A stretch of 64,000 nucleotides of DNA from Sesamum alatum (taxonomy: Eukaryota; Streptophyta; Magnoliopsida; Lamiales; Pedaliaceae): assembly GCA_034509735.1 (NCBI GenBank), contig JACGWO010000013.1:13040136-13104135 (forward strand). The letters run 5' to 3'. Of this stretch, positions 44,401 to 56,024 are shown one piece after another (positions within the stretch are counted from its first letter, which is position 1; every line of letters begins with the position of its first letter). The notes below the pieces were generated by a model. That model did not search any database and was not told the DNA's origin. It was given only the letters and a program-made list of their open reading frames with translations. The position numbers and the translations under genes were made by a program.

Positions 44401-44870
44401 TTTAGAAATGTGACCTAACCTCGCATGCTAAATCTGTGCATTATCTTGATTATCATGTTTTCGTTTGTGTTCCGCAGTCATAATCCAATTAGTCTGTTGA
44501 AGTATGTACAGACCGTTCACCAATGTACCAAGCAAATGAGAAACACCATCATTTATATATAAAAACCATTTTTATTGATGGTGAAAGAATATCCCTCCTT
44601 ATCAAGGACAAGGATTGAAACAATATTCTTTATCATGCTAGGTACATAGAAACAGTCCTTCAGTACAATCGTAACATAACTACTAATGGCTAATTCCATT
44701 GATCCTATGGCTTCCACAGCAACGGCCTTGCCATCGCCTAGCCTCAGGATCATTTCATCCTTGGTTAGCCTTCTGCTTCTTTGCAGTGCTTACAAATTAT
44801 TGCAGATGTGAGCACCACACCCGGTATCCAATACCCATGAATTAGAATTAGTTACCATGTTTACTTCAAC
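44401..44870 (-). pseudogene. Chimera, family B part: protease and pre-integrase region
   Basis: WVLDTGCGAHICNN near 44800-44840 holds the protease D-T-G. The frame 44553-44753 (LRLGDGKAVAVEAIGSMELA, DCFYVPSMIKNIVSI) is the downstream protease part. A frame change at about 44560 leads to the pre-integrase stretch (44401-44550), with stops, where the zinc-module histidines of the integrase (WHARLGH) appear only in altered form (LACEVRSHF). Confidence 0.75.
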
Positions 44871-45609
44871 CACAAACATATCTGGGTTGGAGAGGAGTTG
44901 TGGTGATTCCCTCTTCCAATGCCCCTTTCCTTGACAATGCCTGCAGACATCATTTGTTTTGGACCGCTGAGAACCATGGGCCTTCCCTTTCCCTTTGCCC
45001 ATCCCCACCGGGGCAACAGGGGAGCCTGGAGTGCGAGCAGGGGCCACAACCGTCTTCCCCTTTCCCTTCTCCAGTCCGTTCATGTTGTAGTTTACAACAA
45101 ACGGGTCATAGGACGGAGGAAGCGACTGGAGGATCACGCCAATGTACATGTCATTGTTAAGCGCAGCTTTAAGGTCCTCGAGTTTCTCCACTAGGGAAAG
45201 CATCTTAAACCCCATGACTTTGTACAGACGATCCTTCAACAAGCTTGGTGCCAAAGAATGCTTTTGTGGGGGCATATCTAATATGCCTATCTCGAACCAC
45301 ATAAACATCGTTCATAAGGAGCATTATGGCGGAGACGTTGTCCAGCCTCTCATACTGCTTCTGGATGTCGTTAGATATCGAAGCCAGTATGATACTGCGT
45401 ACTTTCCTGTTGTCCACATGCTATTTCTTGAACGTCAAACGTGCTTCAGGCGTGGACCCCTCCGGTAAGTCCCTCGGTGGCGGTTCATCCAAGGCGTACC
45501 CTTGGTTCTCGAAACCGAGGACAATCCTCAGGTTTCTCAACCAGTCCGAGTAGTTCGTTCCGTTGAATTTGTTAGTCTCGAGAATCATGGTTAATGGGTT
45601 CTTAGACAT
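44790..45609 (-). pseudogene. Chimera, family B part: gag
   Basis: Starts at 45609 with MSKNPLTMILETNKFNGTNY and DWLRNLRIVLGFENQGYALD. One in-frame stop (45421-45423) separates it from DNRKVRSIILASISNDIQK, and a frameshift near 45205 from KMLSLVEKLEDLKAALNND. Compared with the A gag, about 45 residues between NYNMNGLEKG and the Lys-rich stretch are deleted. The zinc knuckle reads CRHCQGKGHWKRESP, with Ser where the last Cys ligand belongs. Gag would assemble the particle and bind genomic RNA. Confidence 0.85.
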
Positions 45610-47350
45610 ATCTACATTAATGAAAATGTAAAGCAGAAATTAGCAGATGATGGTAATATTATTGTTCAAGTTGAAGACTTGGTCTTTTAGTCTTTAACCC
45701 TCCCACTATTTATACAAAAGTCCGCCACTCTCGAGCGGAGTTTCGGGAAATCATTTCCTAGTGGGCTTGGGATCCACAAGCGTAATCTCCATGCCCCGCT
45801 TTTACGATTCACATGAAGAAGACCTCGTGCGAGATATCCAATATCATTTTCATCCAATGAGATTCCCAAGATATTTTGCCTCAACTATTCGCATGGTTCC
45901 GAGGACTCCAAGCGAACCATGTTACTCAGTGTTGGGCCCGATCCATCAACCAAATCATGCCTCAAACTGTCGCCCCCCACGACTCGTGAGACAGGGAAAC
46001 AGCGAGCGCAGTCTTTTTGTTCATAACAATGATGCAGCTTTCCCTTAGTCCAAGTATGCCACGACTCGTGAGACCACACTTGGGTAGTGGTAGCTTCCTC
46101 ACCACATTGCCGTGGATGGAAGGCTCGGACAGATCAAAATACCATTTTGATCCAAGTCCATTCTGGGCCCAATATTTAATTTGGTCCAACCAAATGAGAG
46201 TTTGTATATGACCGAGACCTCATCACATTATGGTGTTTTAGCATTCATAAATATCCAATATTTAAAGCGATAAATCAATACGCCGCATGCATAAAACATA
46301 GCATACCCCTGTTAGGATGATCACAAGCCCAACCTATGCGACCCACTGAGCCCGCAGTGAGTTTATGGTCTGTCTAGGGTGGTCCTAAATTATTATAATA
46401 ATAATATACCCATTGTCATTCCAATGGGCCTTGAAGTGCTTCTTGTTTCACGCCTTGATGCTCCTCCTTGGGGTCTCCGACTCCAGATGCTTGTTAAAAT
46501 TAAAAACCTCACCAATCCTATCTAGTCTCATTACAACTGAAAGTAATACATCGGTAATAAAGAAAACAAGTCTTAACATCATGAGGCTGATAATACGGGA
46601 GATGATAGTCACAAAAACAAGAGGCACGTAAGCCCCACCCAACAGAAAATAAATGATCATACATTCATCCATACATAAAGTCTAGGGCTCTTGTGATCAT
46701 CCCATGTTGATTCCATCAACTCACATAACACAACTATTCCAAATAATCATGCATAAAATAACCAATGGATATTCCAAATACCCAAGTGATGTCCAACATC
46801 ACAAAAGCATAAACATACAAATAATATGCAAAATTCAAATTTCAAATTTAATGGACATTTTAAACAATGCATCCAATGCATGTATTAATCCCAAATTAAT
46901 TAAGCAAATTTAATTCAAGGAATAATCCATTTATTTCAAAATCAAAATTGCAAAATCAACATATTTTTCAGAATATTGTGCAGAAAATATAGAAAATCAA
47001 ATTTTTCGAAAAAAGTCGAAAAACGGCACAAAACGGCACAGCCGTTATGCCGGCCGGCAGCACACAGAGCGCGCGCGCGCAGGCAGCGGCCGCGCGTCCG
47101 AACCAAATATTTTTTTTTTTTTTGTTTTTCAATACTGTTTCAGCACAATAACAGTAACATTTTTCTGAAAATAAGCATGCAATTTTAGATCCAATCAAAC
47201 AAAATTAAGCATGCCAAAAGTCCATTAAATCCAAATAATTGAATCATCATATTATTCATATATTTATATAATCTAACATGCCAATAAAGCCATTTAAAAG
47301 TAAGTAGATCATGCCAAACACATAGATATATGCCCCTTACATCGAACCGG
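45610..47350 (-). other. 5' leader of the chimeric element
   Basis: About 1.7 kb of non-coding DNA between PBS and gag, homologous in blocks to the A leader (21406-23009): two CACGACTCGTGAGA motifs (45978, 46058), CTGTTAGGATGATCACAAGCC (46313), and a GC-rich GCGCGCGCGC stretch (47069-47080). A T run of 15 lies at about 47109-47123. Confidence 0.7.
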
Positions 47351-47362
47351 GCTCTGATACCA
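47351..47362 (-). promoter_or_regulatory. Primer binding site for initiator tRNA-Met
   Basis: The minus strand reads TGGTATCAGAGC, the exact complement of the 3' end of plant initiator tRNA-Met, two bases from the LTR end at 47365. It identifies 47365-49482 as the 5' LTR and fixes the element orientation. Confidence 0.9.
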
Positions 47363-47364
47363 CT

Positions 47365-49482
47365 TGAAGGACAAGCGGATCCGCCTGGGAGCGCGAGCAG
47401 AAGCGAGAAAGCGAGAAAAGCTGCGTAAATCTAAATCAAATTTAAATAAACGAATCCCAAGCTGTGTACCCTTGATTGCTCAACCGGGCGTTCGATGTAG
47501 GATGTGTAAATATTGGAAACATATATTTAAACACATAGGGCATACATATATATATATACAATAAATCAATCAAAGCGTAAGGAGACTTTTAGCTTCGATT
47601 GTCTAGCGTATGCTCCCGGCTACTTGCGTTGTTCCTTCTCCGGAATGCTCACGAAATCCAAACGTATGGATTCTCAAAAGGTGATCCACACCACACCGGA
47701 AGAAACACACGTTCTTCTTGCTAGAAAAGAACGGGTTTAAGAAGGAATCAGTTTAAGAGAAGAACACTATGAATTAGTGCTCTCTTAAACTTACTTTGTT
47801 CTTCTTCTTGATTCAAAATCAAGTGAAGAACAAAAGTATAAGAGAGGGAGAGAGGCCGAGAGTTGAGAGAGGGGAGAGGAACTTTTGTCTTCTCTTTTTC
47901 CTAAAAAAAGATGAATAATGAATCACTTATGCTTGGTGTTGTATATTCTAATATATATACATAATTAATGTGAATATTGGAATGTGTCTAGGTTCATCCA
48001 AGGATGTCTAGATTTATTCCAATCAATCATCATTAATTCTTCAATCAAGCCTACCAAAATTTATGGTATGATCAAATCATACCAAAAGGGAAAAGCTTGA
48101 TTGGAGTTGATTTGTCTCTTTCCAAAAGAGATAAGTCAACATACCACCTAGCATGAAACATGGCTGATTTTGCTTCCTCGAAGGGAGCATGTCTGCCATG
48201 TTTAAATAAGGAAAGAAGTCCAATTTCTTCCTATTCCAAAATAAGAATTATTTTTCCTCGCGAGTAAATTTAACAGACCGGGTTTTATCGTAATCCAATT
48301 ACGACGAACTCAACATTAAATCCAATTTAATGTCCATTTAAATTATTCTCGTTGTTCTTTTAATCCAATTAAAAGATCCAACGTCTCAACTTTCCATATT
48401 TAAGAAAATTTAATTCACCGATTAAATGAAGGACCGATACAATATCGTCCCGTCCATCCAATGGACTTTCCCTTAAGTAATCCAATTACTTATTTATCCT
48501 TCGAGATTGACTCCAAGTCGATCTCTCAACCTCCTCGGTGAATTGTGTGTGACCCTTTAGGTTCATCCTCAGCTAGACTTGGGCCCGTGTCCTACAAGGG
48601 CCCGTTACCATGGGTGGCCGTCGAGCAACGGTCCATGGCACTAGAGACTAGGTGAATTAGCGTGAACATTTAGGCGCCGATTCCGTATAGGTACGACCCT
48701 TCCCTCTACCGTCTCCCGACCGTAGTCTAGGGTATGGAATTGGGCGTCGGTTCCCATCCTTGACTAGGCATCTATGCTTAATACTCGAGACCACATATGC
48801 TTCATTGCATGGACACAGGAAATCATTCCCTGTTTGACCAACCACTGTTGCTACACATTCCGACTGCACTGGACAAGGCTTATGATAATCATCTTACAGA
48901 ATGATTACCTCTCGCCAGATCCAAGATACAACCGTCATGTGCACGCGCCATGATCCCTCAAGTCTGAGGATTACTCCCGTACTATCGGAACCGGGGAAAA
49001 CCAATCATACCGACCAAGCCTCAAAGGCTTCCATATGATGATCCCCGCGAGTCAGTCCAGTCGGCTCGACCCCATTCAACCAACCCATCAAGATCGTGTA
49101 GGTGTGCCACGCCTGTCGCGGTTGAAACACGGCACTCATCCAATGAACACGACTCTTGACGCAAGTCTCAATAGGAATCTCGATGCCCTGTCTCGAGGTC
49201 CTCGACTTGAAACGTTTCAGACCCAACTCTTACTCAGTTGGTTTCATGACCACCATCCAATGCGTGGCCCAACTGCACGAGTTGTTAACCATGGTCTGTG
49301 GGCTTTGTTGCGATATAAGTTAAACACCGTTTTAACAAATGTAAGATGAGCGCAACAATGAAGGTACCATTGGTAACGAACACTCATCTTATTCATCACA
49401 TAATAATATTACATCTACATCAAGTTGTCGAATAGGTTACAAATTGCCAAACCTATTGGCTTTCTGGTCACCTATTCTAACA
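47365..49482 (-). mobile_element. 5' LTR of the chimera, family B
   Basis: The minus strand starts TGTTAGAATAGGTGACCAG at 49482 and ends CGCTTGTCCTTCA at 47365, 2118 bp. Close match to the solo LTR at 58338-60565. It lies directly against a second, cut B LTR, so the B parent had inserted into an older B LTR. Confidence 0.9.
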
Positions 49483-50833
49483 TTTTCGGCCATGCTTATT
49501 TAGGGAAGAAGTCCAACTTCTTCCTATTCCATAAATGGAATTAACACACCTCTCCGGTCAAAATTTAACGGACCGAGTTTTATCGTAATCCAATTACGAC
49601 AAACTCAAAATTAAATCCAATTTAATTTAATGTCCACTTAAATCCCGTTGATTTTTTAATCCAATTAAAAGATCCAACATCTCAACTTTCCATATAAATC
49701 AAATAAATCCATCCAATGGACAATCCCTTAAGTAATCCAATTACTTAATCATCCTCCAAAATTGACTCCAAGTCAATTTCTCCACCTTATCGGTGATTTG
49801 TTTGTGACCCTTTAGGTACACCCTCAGCTAGACTTGGGCCCGTGTCCCACAAGGGCCCGTTACCATGGGTGTCCGTCTACCTACGGTCCATGGCACTAGA
49901 GACTAGGTGAATGTTGGCGTGAACATTTAGGCGCCGATTCTGTACGGGTACGGTCCTTCCGTCTACCATCTACTGGCCTTAGTCTAAGGCATGGCATTGG
50001 GCGTTGGTTCCCATCCTTGATTAGGCATCTATGCTTAATACACGAGAATACGCATGCCTCATTGCGTCAACATAGGAAACCATTCCCTGTTCGACCAACC
50101 ACTGTGGCCACAGCTTTAAATAGCATGAACGTGTCTCCGAGTGCATAGGAGATACCTCTGTCATATACTGACAGGGGGCGGATCCTATTATTGGAACCCA
50201 TCATCCTCGCTACACATTTTGACTGCACTGGACAAGGCTTATAATGATCATCTTGGATCTGACTGCCAGATCAAAGATACAGCCACCCTGTGCACGTGAC
50301 TGCCATGGTTACTCAAGTCTGAGGACTACTCCCGTACTATCGGAACCAGGAAAAACCAATCATACCGACCAAGCCTCTAAGGCTTTCATATGATGATTCC
50401 CGTGAGTCAGTCCAGTCAGCTCGACCCCAGTCGAACAACCCATCAATATTGTGTAGGCGTCCCATGCCTGTCGCCGATGAAACACGGCACTCATCCAATG
50501 AGCACGACTCTTGATGCAAGTCTGCATAGGACTCTCCATGCCCTGTCTCGAGGTCCTCGACTTGGAACGTTTCAGACCCAACTCCTACTCAGTTGATTTC
50601 ATGACCACCATCCAATGCGTGGCCCAACTGCACGAGTTGTTAATCGTGGTCTGTGGGCTTTGTTGCGATATATGTAAAATGCCATTTTAACATATGTAAA
50701 ATGAGCACAACAAAGAAGGTACCATGGGTAACGAATACTCATTTTATTCATTACATAATATTACATTACATCAAGTTGTCAAATAGGTTACAAAATGCCA
50801 AACCTATTGGCTTTCTGATAACCTATTCTAACA
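49483..50833 (-). mobile_element. Older family B LTR, cut by the chimera's B parent
   Basis: The minus strand starts TGTTAGAATAGGTTATCAG at 50833 and runs to 49483 at a point equivalent to about 48200 of the neighbouring LTR (CATGCTTATTTAGGGAAG versus CATGTTTAAATAAGGAAAG). Its remaining ~0.8 kb is absent from the left side of the chimera, which fits the deletion proposed for that locus. Confidence 0.85.
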
Positions 50834-51195
50834 AGACGATCATAAAGGACTAAATTAAAATTTATTTAGAAAATAGGGGGATGATTTTGCAATTTTTATA
50901 TTCTACCAAAATTTTAGGGGCATTTTTGAAAAAAAAAACATTTCTTGACTGAAAAATTGGCTAAACATTTTGCTGGAAGGATGAAATTGAAAAATAACAA
51001 AATAAATTAAATAATTTTAAAACTTAATTAAAAACACAGGAACTAAAATAAAAGTAATCCCATTTTTTTAGTGATGGAGTACTCTTTTCCAGTTTATGTA
51101 GAGGAGGGTTTCACTGGTGTTCTTAAGATTTTCCTAGGGTTTGGGTACAAGCTTATGGAAATTGATAGTGAAGGAAGTTGAATCATAACATTTTT
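50834..51195. other. Non-coding spacer, MITE-like phrases
   Basis: Contains TAGGGGGATGATTTTGCAA and GGAACTAAAATAAAAG phrases resembling arms of Mutator-type MITEs, but no second end was found. No gene. Confidence 0.4.
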
Positions 51196-51201
51196 TGCAG
51201 G

Positions 51202-51490
51202 GATTTAATACAATTTATCCCCTGTGATATTGTAAATAAACAAATTACTCTCCCCATATAAAAAAATCGCAATTTACTTCCCGCCCCCCCCCCCCCCCCC
51301 CGCCCTTTCTTTTTAAATGAATCAATTTACCTCTAGGCCTAAGAAGATAAATTGCTTCATTTTAAAAAAAAAAAAAACAAGAGGGTTAATTTTTTTATTT
51401 TAAAAAATACGGGGATGTAAATTGCTATTTTTTCTATAGGGCTTAATTTGCTCATTAGTTATATCACAGGGGGTTGTTTGCATTTTTCCC
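51202..51490. mobile_element. MITE with degenerate TIRs and an internal C18 tract
   Basis: The left end (GGGATTTAATAC...CCCCTGTGATATTG) and the reverse complement of the right end (GGGAAAAATGC...CCCCCTGTGATATAAC) share CCCCTGTGATAT and CAAATTA. Flanks are T-rich (TTTTTTGCA left, TTTTTGGTA right), a possible 9-bp duplication, but low complexity weakens it. A run of 18 C lies at 51284-51301. Confidence 0.55.
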
Positions 51491-51499
51491 TTTTTGGTA

Positions 51500-51738
51500 G
51501 GATAAATTGTTACAATTTTTGTCCCTGGACTTTTGAGACACAATTTTAGTCTATAATCTTTACAAATTATTACGATTTTGGTCCATCCTGTTCCCTCCTT
51601 CTTAACATCTTTAAATTCAATTGTAGTGGTTGGACAAAAATCATAACAATTTATAAAAATTTGTTACCAAAATCGTGCCTAAAAAAATTAGGGACTAATA
51701 TTGATTTTAACTCAAAGTATATGGACTAAAAGTGTAAT
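51500..51738. mobile_element. MITE with Mutator-like ends
   Basis: Left GATAAATTGTTACAATTTTT and the reverse complement of the right end AGGGTAAATTACACTTTTAG share GATAAATT/GGTAAATT ends and longer arms containing TTTTAGTC and GATTTTGGT. Flanks TTTTGGTAG and TTTTAGTAG differ at one of nine positions. It begins almost where the preceding MITE stops. Confidence 0.55.
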
Positions 51739-52489
51739 TTACCCTATTTTAGTAGATTAAACACTGCAATGGAAGAGCTGCTCATGGAAGGCTTTATTCT
51801 TCGTACAATTGTCTTTCAAAAATTTAAATGTAGATATTTTTCATTTTTCATGGTTTTTTTCTCAGTCAAAATTATGTTATCTGTGTTGGTGAGACATGAA
51901 TATTCTTTTTTTCATGTACTCTGTGTTAGTTTTACATTAAGTTAATGAAAATTACGTTTGATGAATAGGGTGTTGGGCTCTGCCTTATTTTTTTTTTTTT
52001 TTCAGAAATGTGGCAAAATTTCCTCCAAAAGTGGTATATAGAGTTAGTTCTCATTTTGGTGTCATGTTTAATCTCATTTCCCCCTATTTTCAGTATCACG
52101 TGTAGCTCACGTGCTTCATTCCGTTAGTCTTGGATGGAGACTTGATAGTTGAGATCAAATGCGTGCAAAAGTGGTAATTGAGGGATATGTCGTGGAATAT
52201 GAATGACAAAAAAAAATTTAATGATAAAATATAGAGACAAAAAATATAATTTTCCCTATATCCATCCGAATAGAATGAAAACACTTGTCTGACATTGTAA
52301 TTGAATAATTTTATAATTAAATTAATTGTTCGAAAATCATAAACATTTACATGGTTATTGTATGAATATCCTAAACACCTCAGCAAAATTTCCAAATGTA
52401 AATTAAATATTTAAGAGGGATGAATTTAGCCCTGAATCTTATTTGCAAGTCCACAAGGGGAATAATATTATTTTTCGTCCCTATACTTA
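51739..52489. other. Non-coding spacer
   Basis: AT-rich DNA with a T run at about 51989-52002 and no recognisable gene or complete element. Confidence 0.5.
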
Positions 52490-52498
52490 GTCATTTTT

Positions 52499-53906
52499 GG
52501 GTAAATATCACTTTTGGTCCCTCAAGTATGTCACTTATCCGTTTTTGGTCCCTTATGTTTTTTCATCATCAGATTTGGTCCTTCAAGTTTAAAAATTCCA
52601 TCATTTTTTGTCCCCCCATTAATTTTTTTTGTTAAAACTAATGGATTTGTTGACAAAAAATAAAAAAAGCGATTGTGCTAGAGATATTTTGAACTCAGGT
52701 CTTAGGTATAACAAAAAAATGGCTAAACTACTGGACCAAGTCGGTTTCTTGGTATTTTAGTAACCCAAATTTTATTTATTCTAAAAAGCAAATCGAACAC
52801 ATAAGTCATGAATGTCGTGTCATAAAAATACCACAAGAATAATCCTCAAAAAGTCAACAATGTGGGACAACCACAAGAATACATAAATCATAAAAGCCAT
52901 AAAAATGCCAAACAATGTTATAAAAGTCATAAAAATACAAAAAACAACCTTACAAGTTTAGATTAGTATTTATTTTCTAAATTAAATGAGACTTATGGAG
53001 TGTTCGCGAAAACTTCTACTTTTGGAGAAATTAATTTTCATAGAAAAAGCTGAAAGTTGAAAGTTGTAGTAGAATCAAAAGAGGTTAGTATTTGTAAAAA
53101 ATGTGAAAAGCAGATAAAAGTTAAATTGGATAGTATTTGAATTAAAAAATACTTCTAAAAGAATCTTAATTGATTGAAGACTATTTTGTCCCCATATGGT
53201 AAAAATATACTATTTTTGCCAAACATTTTTGCACTTGTCTTATGATAATAATTATTATTATTTTTTCTCACAAAATAATATATATTTTTTTAATTAGTAT
53301 ATCTCATATTCAAGTTTTTACAAATACTTGACGGCATTTATATTATTAAAATATTGAATACAAATAGAAAAATTGAATATTTAGTTCATTAATGTTCTCA
53401 CTATGTAATATAAATTTTCATTCATGCATAATAAATAAACTTGCATGATAGTCAAAAAAATATATATTTTCAATTAGTTATAGTAATTTAATTTATATTT
53501 TTATAGGAATAATATCAAATAATATAAAAAATAAATAAATATGTATAAATTATAAATTTTTTATGTGTTAATTTACTCAATTTTTTTTTTTATAGAATAA
53601 CTAAAAATTTGGGTGATTAAAAACTAAAGAAATAGACTTGGTCTAGTGGTTTAGCCATTGTTTTGTTATACCTAAGACTCGAGTTTGAATATTCTCTAGT
53701 TCAATTGCGTTTTGTTTTGTTTTGTTTGTTTTTGTTAAGAAATCCATTAGTTTTATTGTTTTTTATTTTTTTTGGTTTTTTTTTTTAAGAAATCCATTAG
53801 TTTTAACGAAAAATTTAACGGTGGGACCAAATCTGCTGAAAGAGAAATACGACGGATCAAAAGTGGATAAGTGGTATACTTGAGGGTCCAAAAGTGATGT
53901 TTACCC
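52499..53906. mobile_element. Mutator-like element with ~270-bp TIRs and perfect 9-bp duplication
   Basis: Flanked by GTCATTTTT at 52490-52498 and 53907-53915. The ends GGGTAAATATCACTTTTGG and (inverted) GGGTAAACATCACTTTTGG begin TIRs that stay alignable for about 270 bases, to 52752 and 53628. A 9-bp duplication and long TIRs are diagnostic of MULEs. The ~870-bp interior is AT-rich with no transposase, so it is non-autonomous. The inner part of both TIRs contains a tRNA-like A and B box pair (separate entry). Another short repeat seems embedded at 52995-53160. Confidence 0.85.
52678..52752 (-). other. tRNA-like sequence in the left TIR of the MULE
   Basis: The minus strand reads TGGTCCAGTAG (fits the Pol III A box TRGYNNARNNG) and 33 bases later GTTCAAAAT (8 of 9 of the B box GWTCRANNC). 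That spacing is normal for tRNA genes. The right TIR copy (53632-53695, plus strand) has TGGTCTAGTGG and a weaker B box GTTTGAATA. No cloverleaf with intact acceptor stem is evident, so it is a tRNA-derived relic and not a tRNA gene. Confidence 0.55.
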
Positions 53907-53915
53907 GTCATTTTT

Positions 53916-54555
53916 CCTTTTTTGTCCCCAAATTGTATGATCCACAATTTTAGTCCTCAATCTTCACAATTTTTGACACTTTTACTCTTGTCATTAGTAT
54001 TAAGTTGGACAAGAATTTAATAACTAAGAGTTATGTGCTTAGTGTTTGGGAGAGAAACAATTCAGTTATTTCCCTAAGAAAGAAAGTAGTTGGTGTGCAT
54101 GTGAAAAGGGCCCCATTTTCACTACTTTTAGCTAGATTTGGGTATGGAGAATTCTATACTGGAGGTTGTGGAGAGTGATTTTTTTTAAATAATTCCCCTG
54201 CAAATTGAGTGCAACTTCGATCAAATAATTTACAAAATCATTGAATAATTGAAAAGACATTCAAATGGAACAACTACAATGTACATATGGATTTCAACTT
54301 CCCGTATAAACTTGGGACAATTATATTTTTGGTCTTCAAGCTATACCATTAATTTTTAGGTCCTCAAACAATTAAGGGTGGCAATTTTGGTCCTCAAACA
54401 ATGCATTCTTTTATAAAATTGATCATTTCCATAATCTTGCCGTCAAATATAACAAAAAACCTCACGTGCCAAGCACGTGAGACTGCTTGGAGGGGAAAAA
54501 TCACTACATTTAGTTGAAAAGTGGTCCGTTCAAGGTTTAGGAAGAAAGCACTCAT
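53916..54555. other. Non-coding spacer with MITE-like arms
   Basis: TTTTTGTCCCCAAATTG (53920) and GGGACAATTATATTTTTGG (54311) are phrases of the kind found at MITE ends. CACGTGCCAAGCACGTG (54466-54482) is a small palindrome. No gene and no complete element. Confidence 0.4.
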
Positions 54556-54559
54556 TTTT

Positions 54560-55690
54560 TCTTATTTGCAAACATTGCGGAGGCAAATACGGAGAGTATT
54601 GGCAAAGAAAGAATGAGTTAAAGTTCTTGTAGGAATAAATATCCTACCCATTCTTAGGTAATTCCCAAGCTCAATCTTTATTATTTTACAATTGTAGATT
54701 TGAACTCCCATTGTTGATATCATAGACTCCTCGCAAGGCAATTGCATATGTTTTCAATTCTTTCCATATATTTAGACTGTCCTTAGTTTTTTGCTTGATG
54801 TCCATGAAAGTGTTGATGATATTGTTAAACACATTCTTCTCAATATGCATGACATCAAGATTATGTGGTATGAAGTTCATCCCTCAGTATAGAATATCCC
54901 AAAACATGTTTTCTTCGTCCACTTGTGCTCGATGTCGCACTCTAGTAGGTGTGTCAATGGATCTTCAACATCGTACTATACCGCTCCACACAATGATGAA
55001 TTTTATCTTCGGTTAATCTCAACCTTCCAATGTTCCTCTCTTGTCGATTTCTAGTGAAGGCTCTCTTGTTCCTTCAGTATGAATGGTCATGGGGGAACAA
55101 TCGTTTATGACAGTCAAAGTAACACGTTTTCCTCCCGTAATGTAGATGGAATGCTCGTATGTCATCCATATAAATAGGAAACCCCATAATACTCGTGGCA
55201 CTGCATCTAGACACTATCCCACAGGTTGAGAGGTCTTTCACATTCCACATCAATGTCGCACGCATCATGAACGCCTCATTCGTGTGGTGGTGCATCCGCA
55301 CACCCACATGCCACAACTACAGCAGCTCCTCAATCAACAGTTGCATGTACACATCGATGGCCAAGGATTACCATAGTTAGGAACATGTACTTAGATTTAA
55401 TACCCATCCCTGATGGAAGATCGTATAGTGTCAAAATCACGAACCAACATGAGTATGTTTGGCCATGCTGTCCATGCGGTGCAAACCCGTCAGTGCATAA
55501 ACCCAGTGTCACGTTGTGAGGCTCCACTGGAAATCTGTGTGTGCTCGGTTGAAATGCCTCTATGCCTCAGCATCAGAAGTATGGAACATGAAGCCCTACT
55601 CTATCTGATGACTAGCATGCCATGTTATGTTCCTATGCATGGACATAGAAACATATTCTCCAAAAAAAAAATCGACAGAATATGACCATA
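54560..55690 (-). pseudogene. CACTA (En/Spm) TNP2-type transposase pseudogene fragment
   Basis: TNP2 binds the ends of CACTA transposons and catalyses excision. From right to left: a DAEAxRHFNRAH-like stretch (55560-55600), EPHNVTLGLCTDGFAPHG and YSCWFVILTLYDLPSGMGIK (55330-55527), TNEAFMMRATLMWNVKDL and HYGRKTCYFDCHKRLFPHDH (55074-55316), and PHNLDVMHIEKNVFNNIINT (54686-54880). These blocks occur in the order known for TNP2. Frameshifts separate them, for example near 55320, 55070 and 54900. N-terminal and C-terminal parts are missing, and no matching CACTA termini were paired around it. Confidence 0.85.
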
Positions 55691-56024
55691 AGAATTAATC
55701 TCATGATGCGTGGTTTTAAAGAAATATTACATATAATAGTCTGCAAGGTACAAATAGATCAATTACAGGACCAACATTTTGGATAATTAACTAGTGAGAA
55801 TCCTAGAAATTAATAATATTCTACTCTAAAATAAACAAGTACCTGAAACACCTTGTCATAATTAAGAACAAGAACAACAAAATGGTTTTAAAGGTTCATT
55901 ACCTTACTAACGATGCACCTTGTTCCACCTTAGTCAAACAGAATGGTTGATCGCAATTTCTCAACCGCATGAATTCAATTTAACATAACTAATTGTAATT
56001 AGTAAACTAATTATGTAATTAGTA
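55691..56024. other. Non-coding spacer
   Basis: AT-rich DNA between the TNP2 fragment and the CACTA-like element. No gene or repeat structure recognised. Confidence 0.45.

Larger units (their letters stand above)
38721..49482 (-). mobile_element. Chimeric Copia element with unlike LTRs and a duplicated RT region
   Basis: All parts are on the minus strand. From right to left: B-type 5' LTR (47365-49482), PBS, leader, gag, protease, integrase and the first part of RT, then, after a junction at about 42832, integrase tail, linker, RT and RNase H again, polypurine tract and an A-type 3' LTR (38721-40677). Reverse transcription gives both LTRs of one element the same sequence, so unlike LTRs imply that two separately inserted elements were joined afterwards by deletion. 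Confidence 0.8.

Noticed and set aside
45142..45468. 108-codon plus-strand open frame and others opposite gag
   Set aside because: They are antisense shadows of the minus-strand gag frame at 44790-45609.
47109..47123. T15 run as a Pol III terminator or LINE poly(A) tail
   Set aside because: It lies inside the Copia leader, with no Pol III promoter or LINE sequence adjoining.
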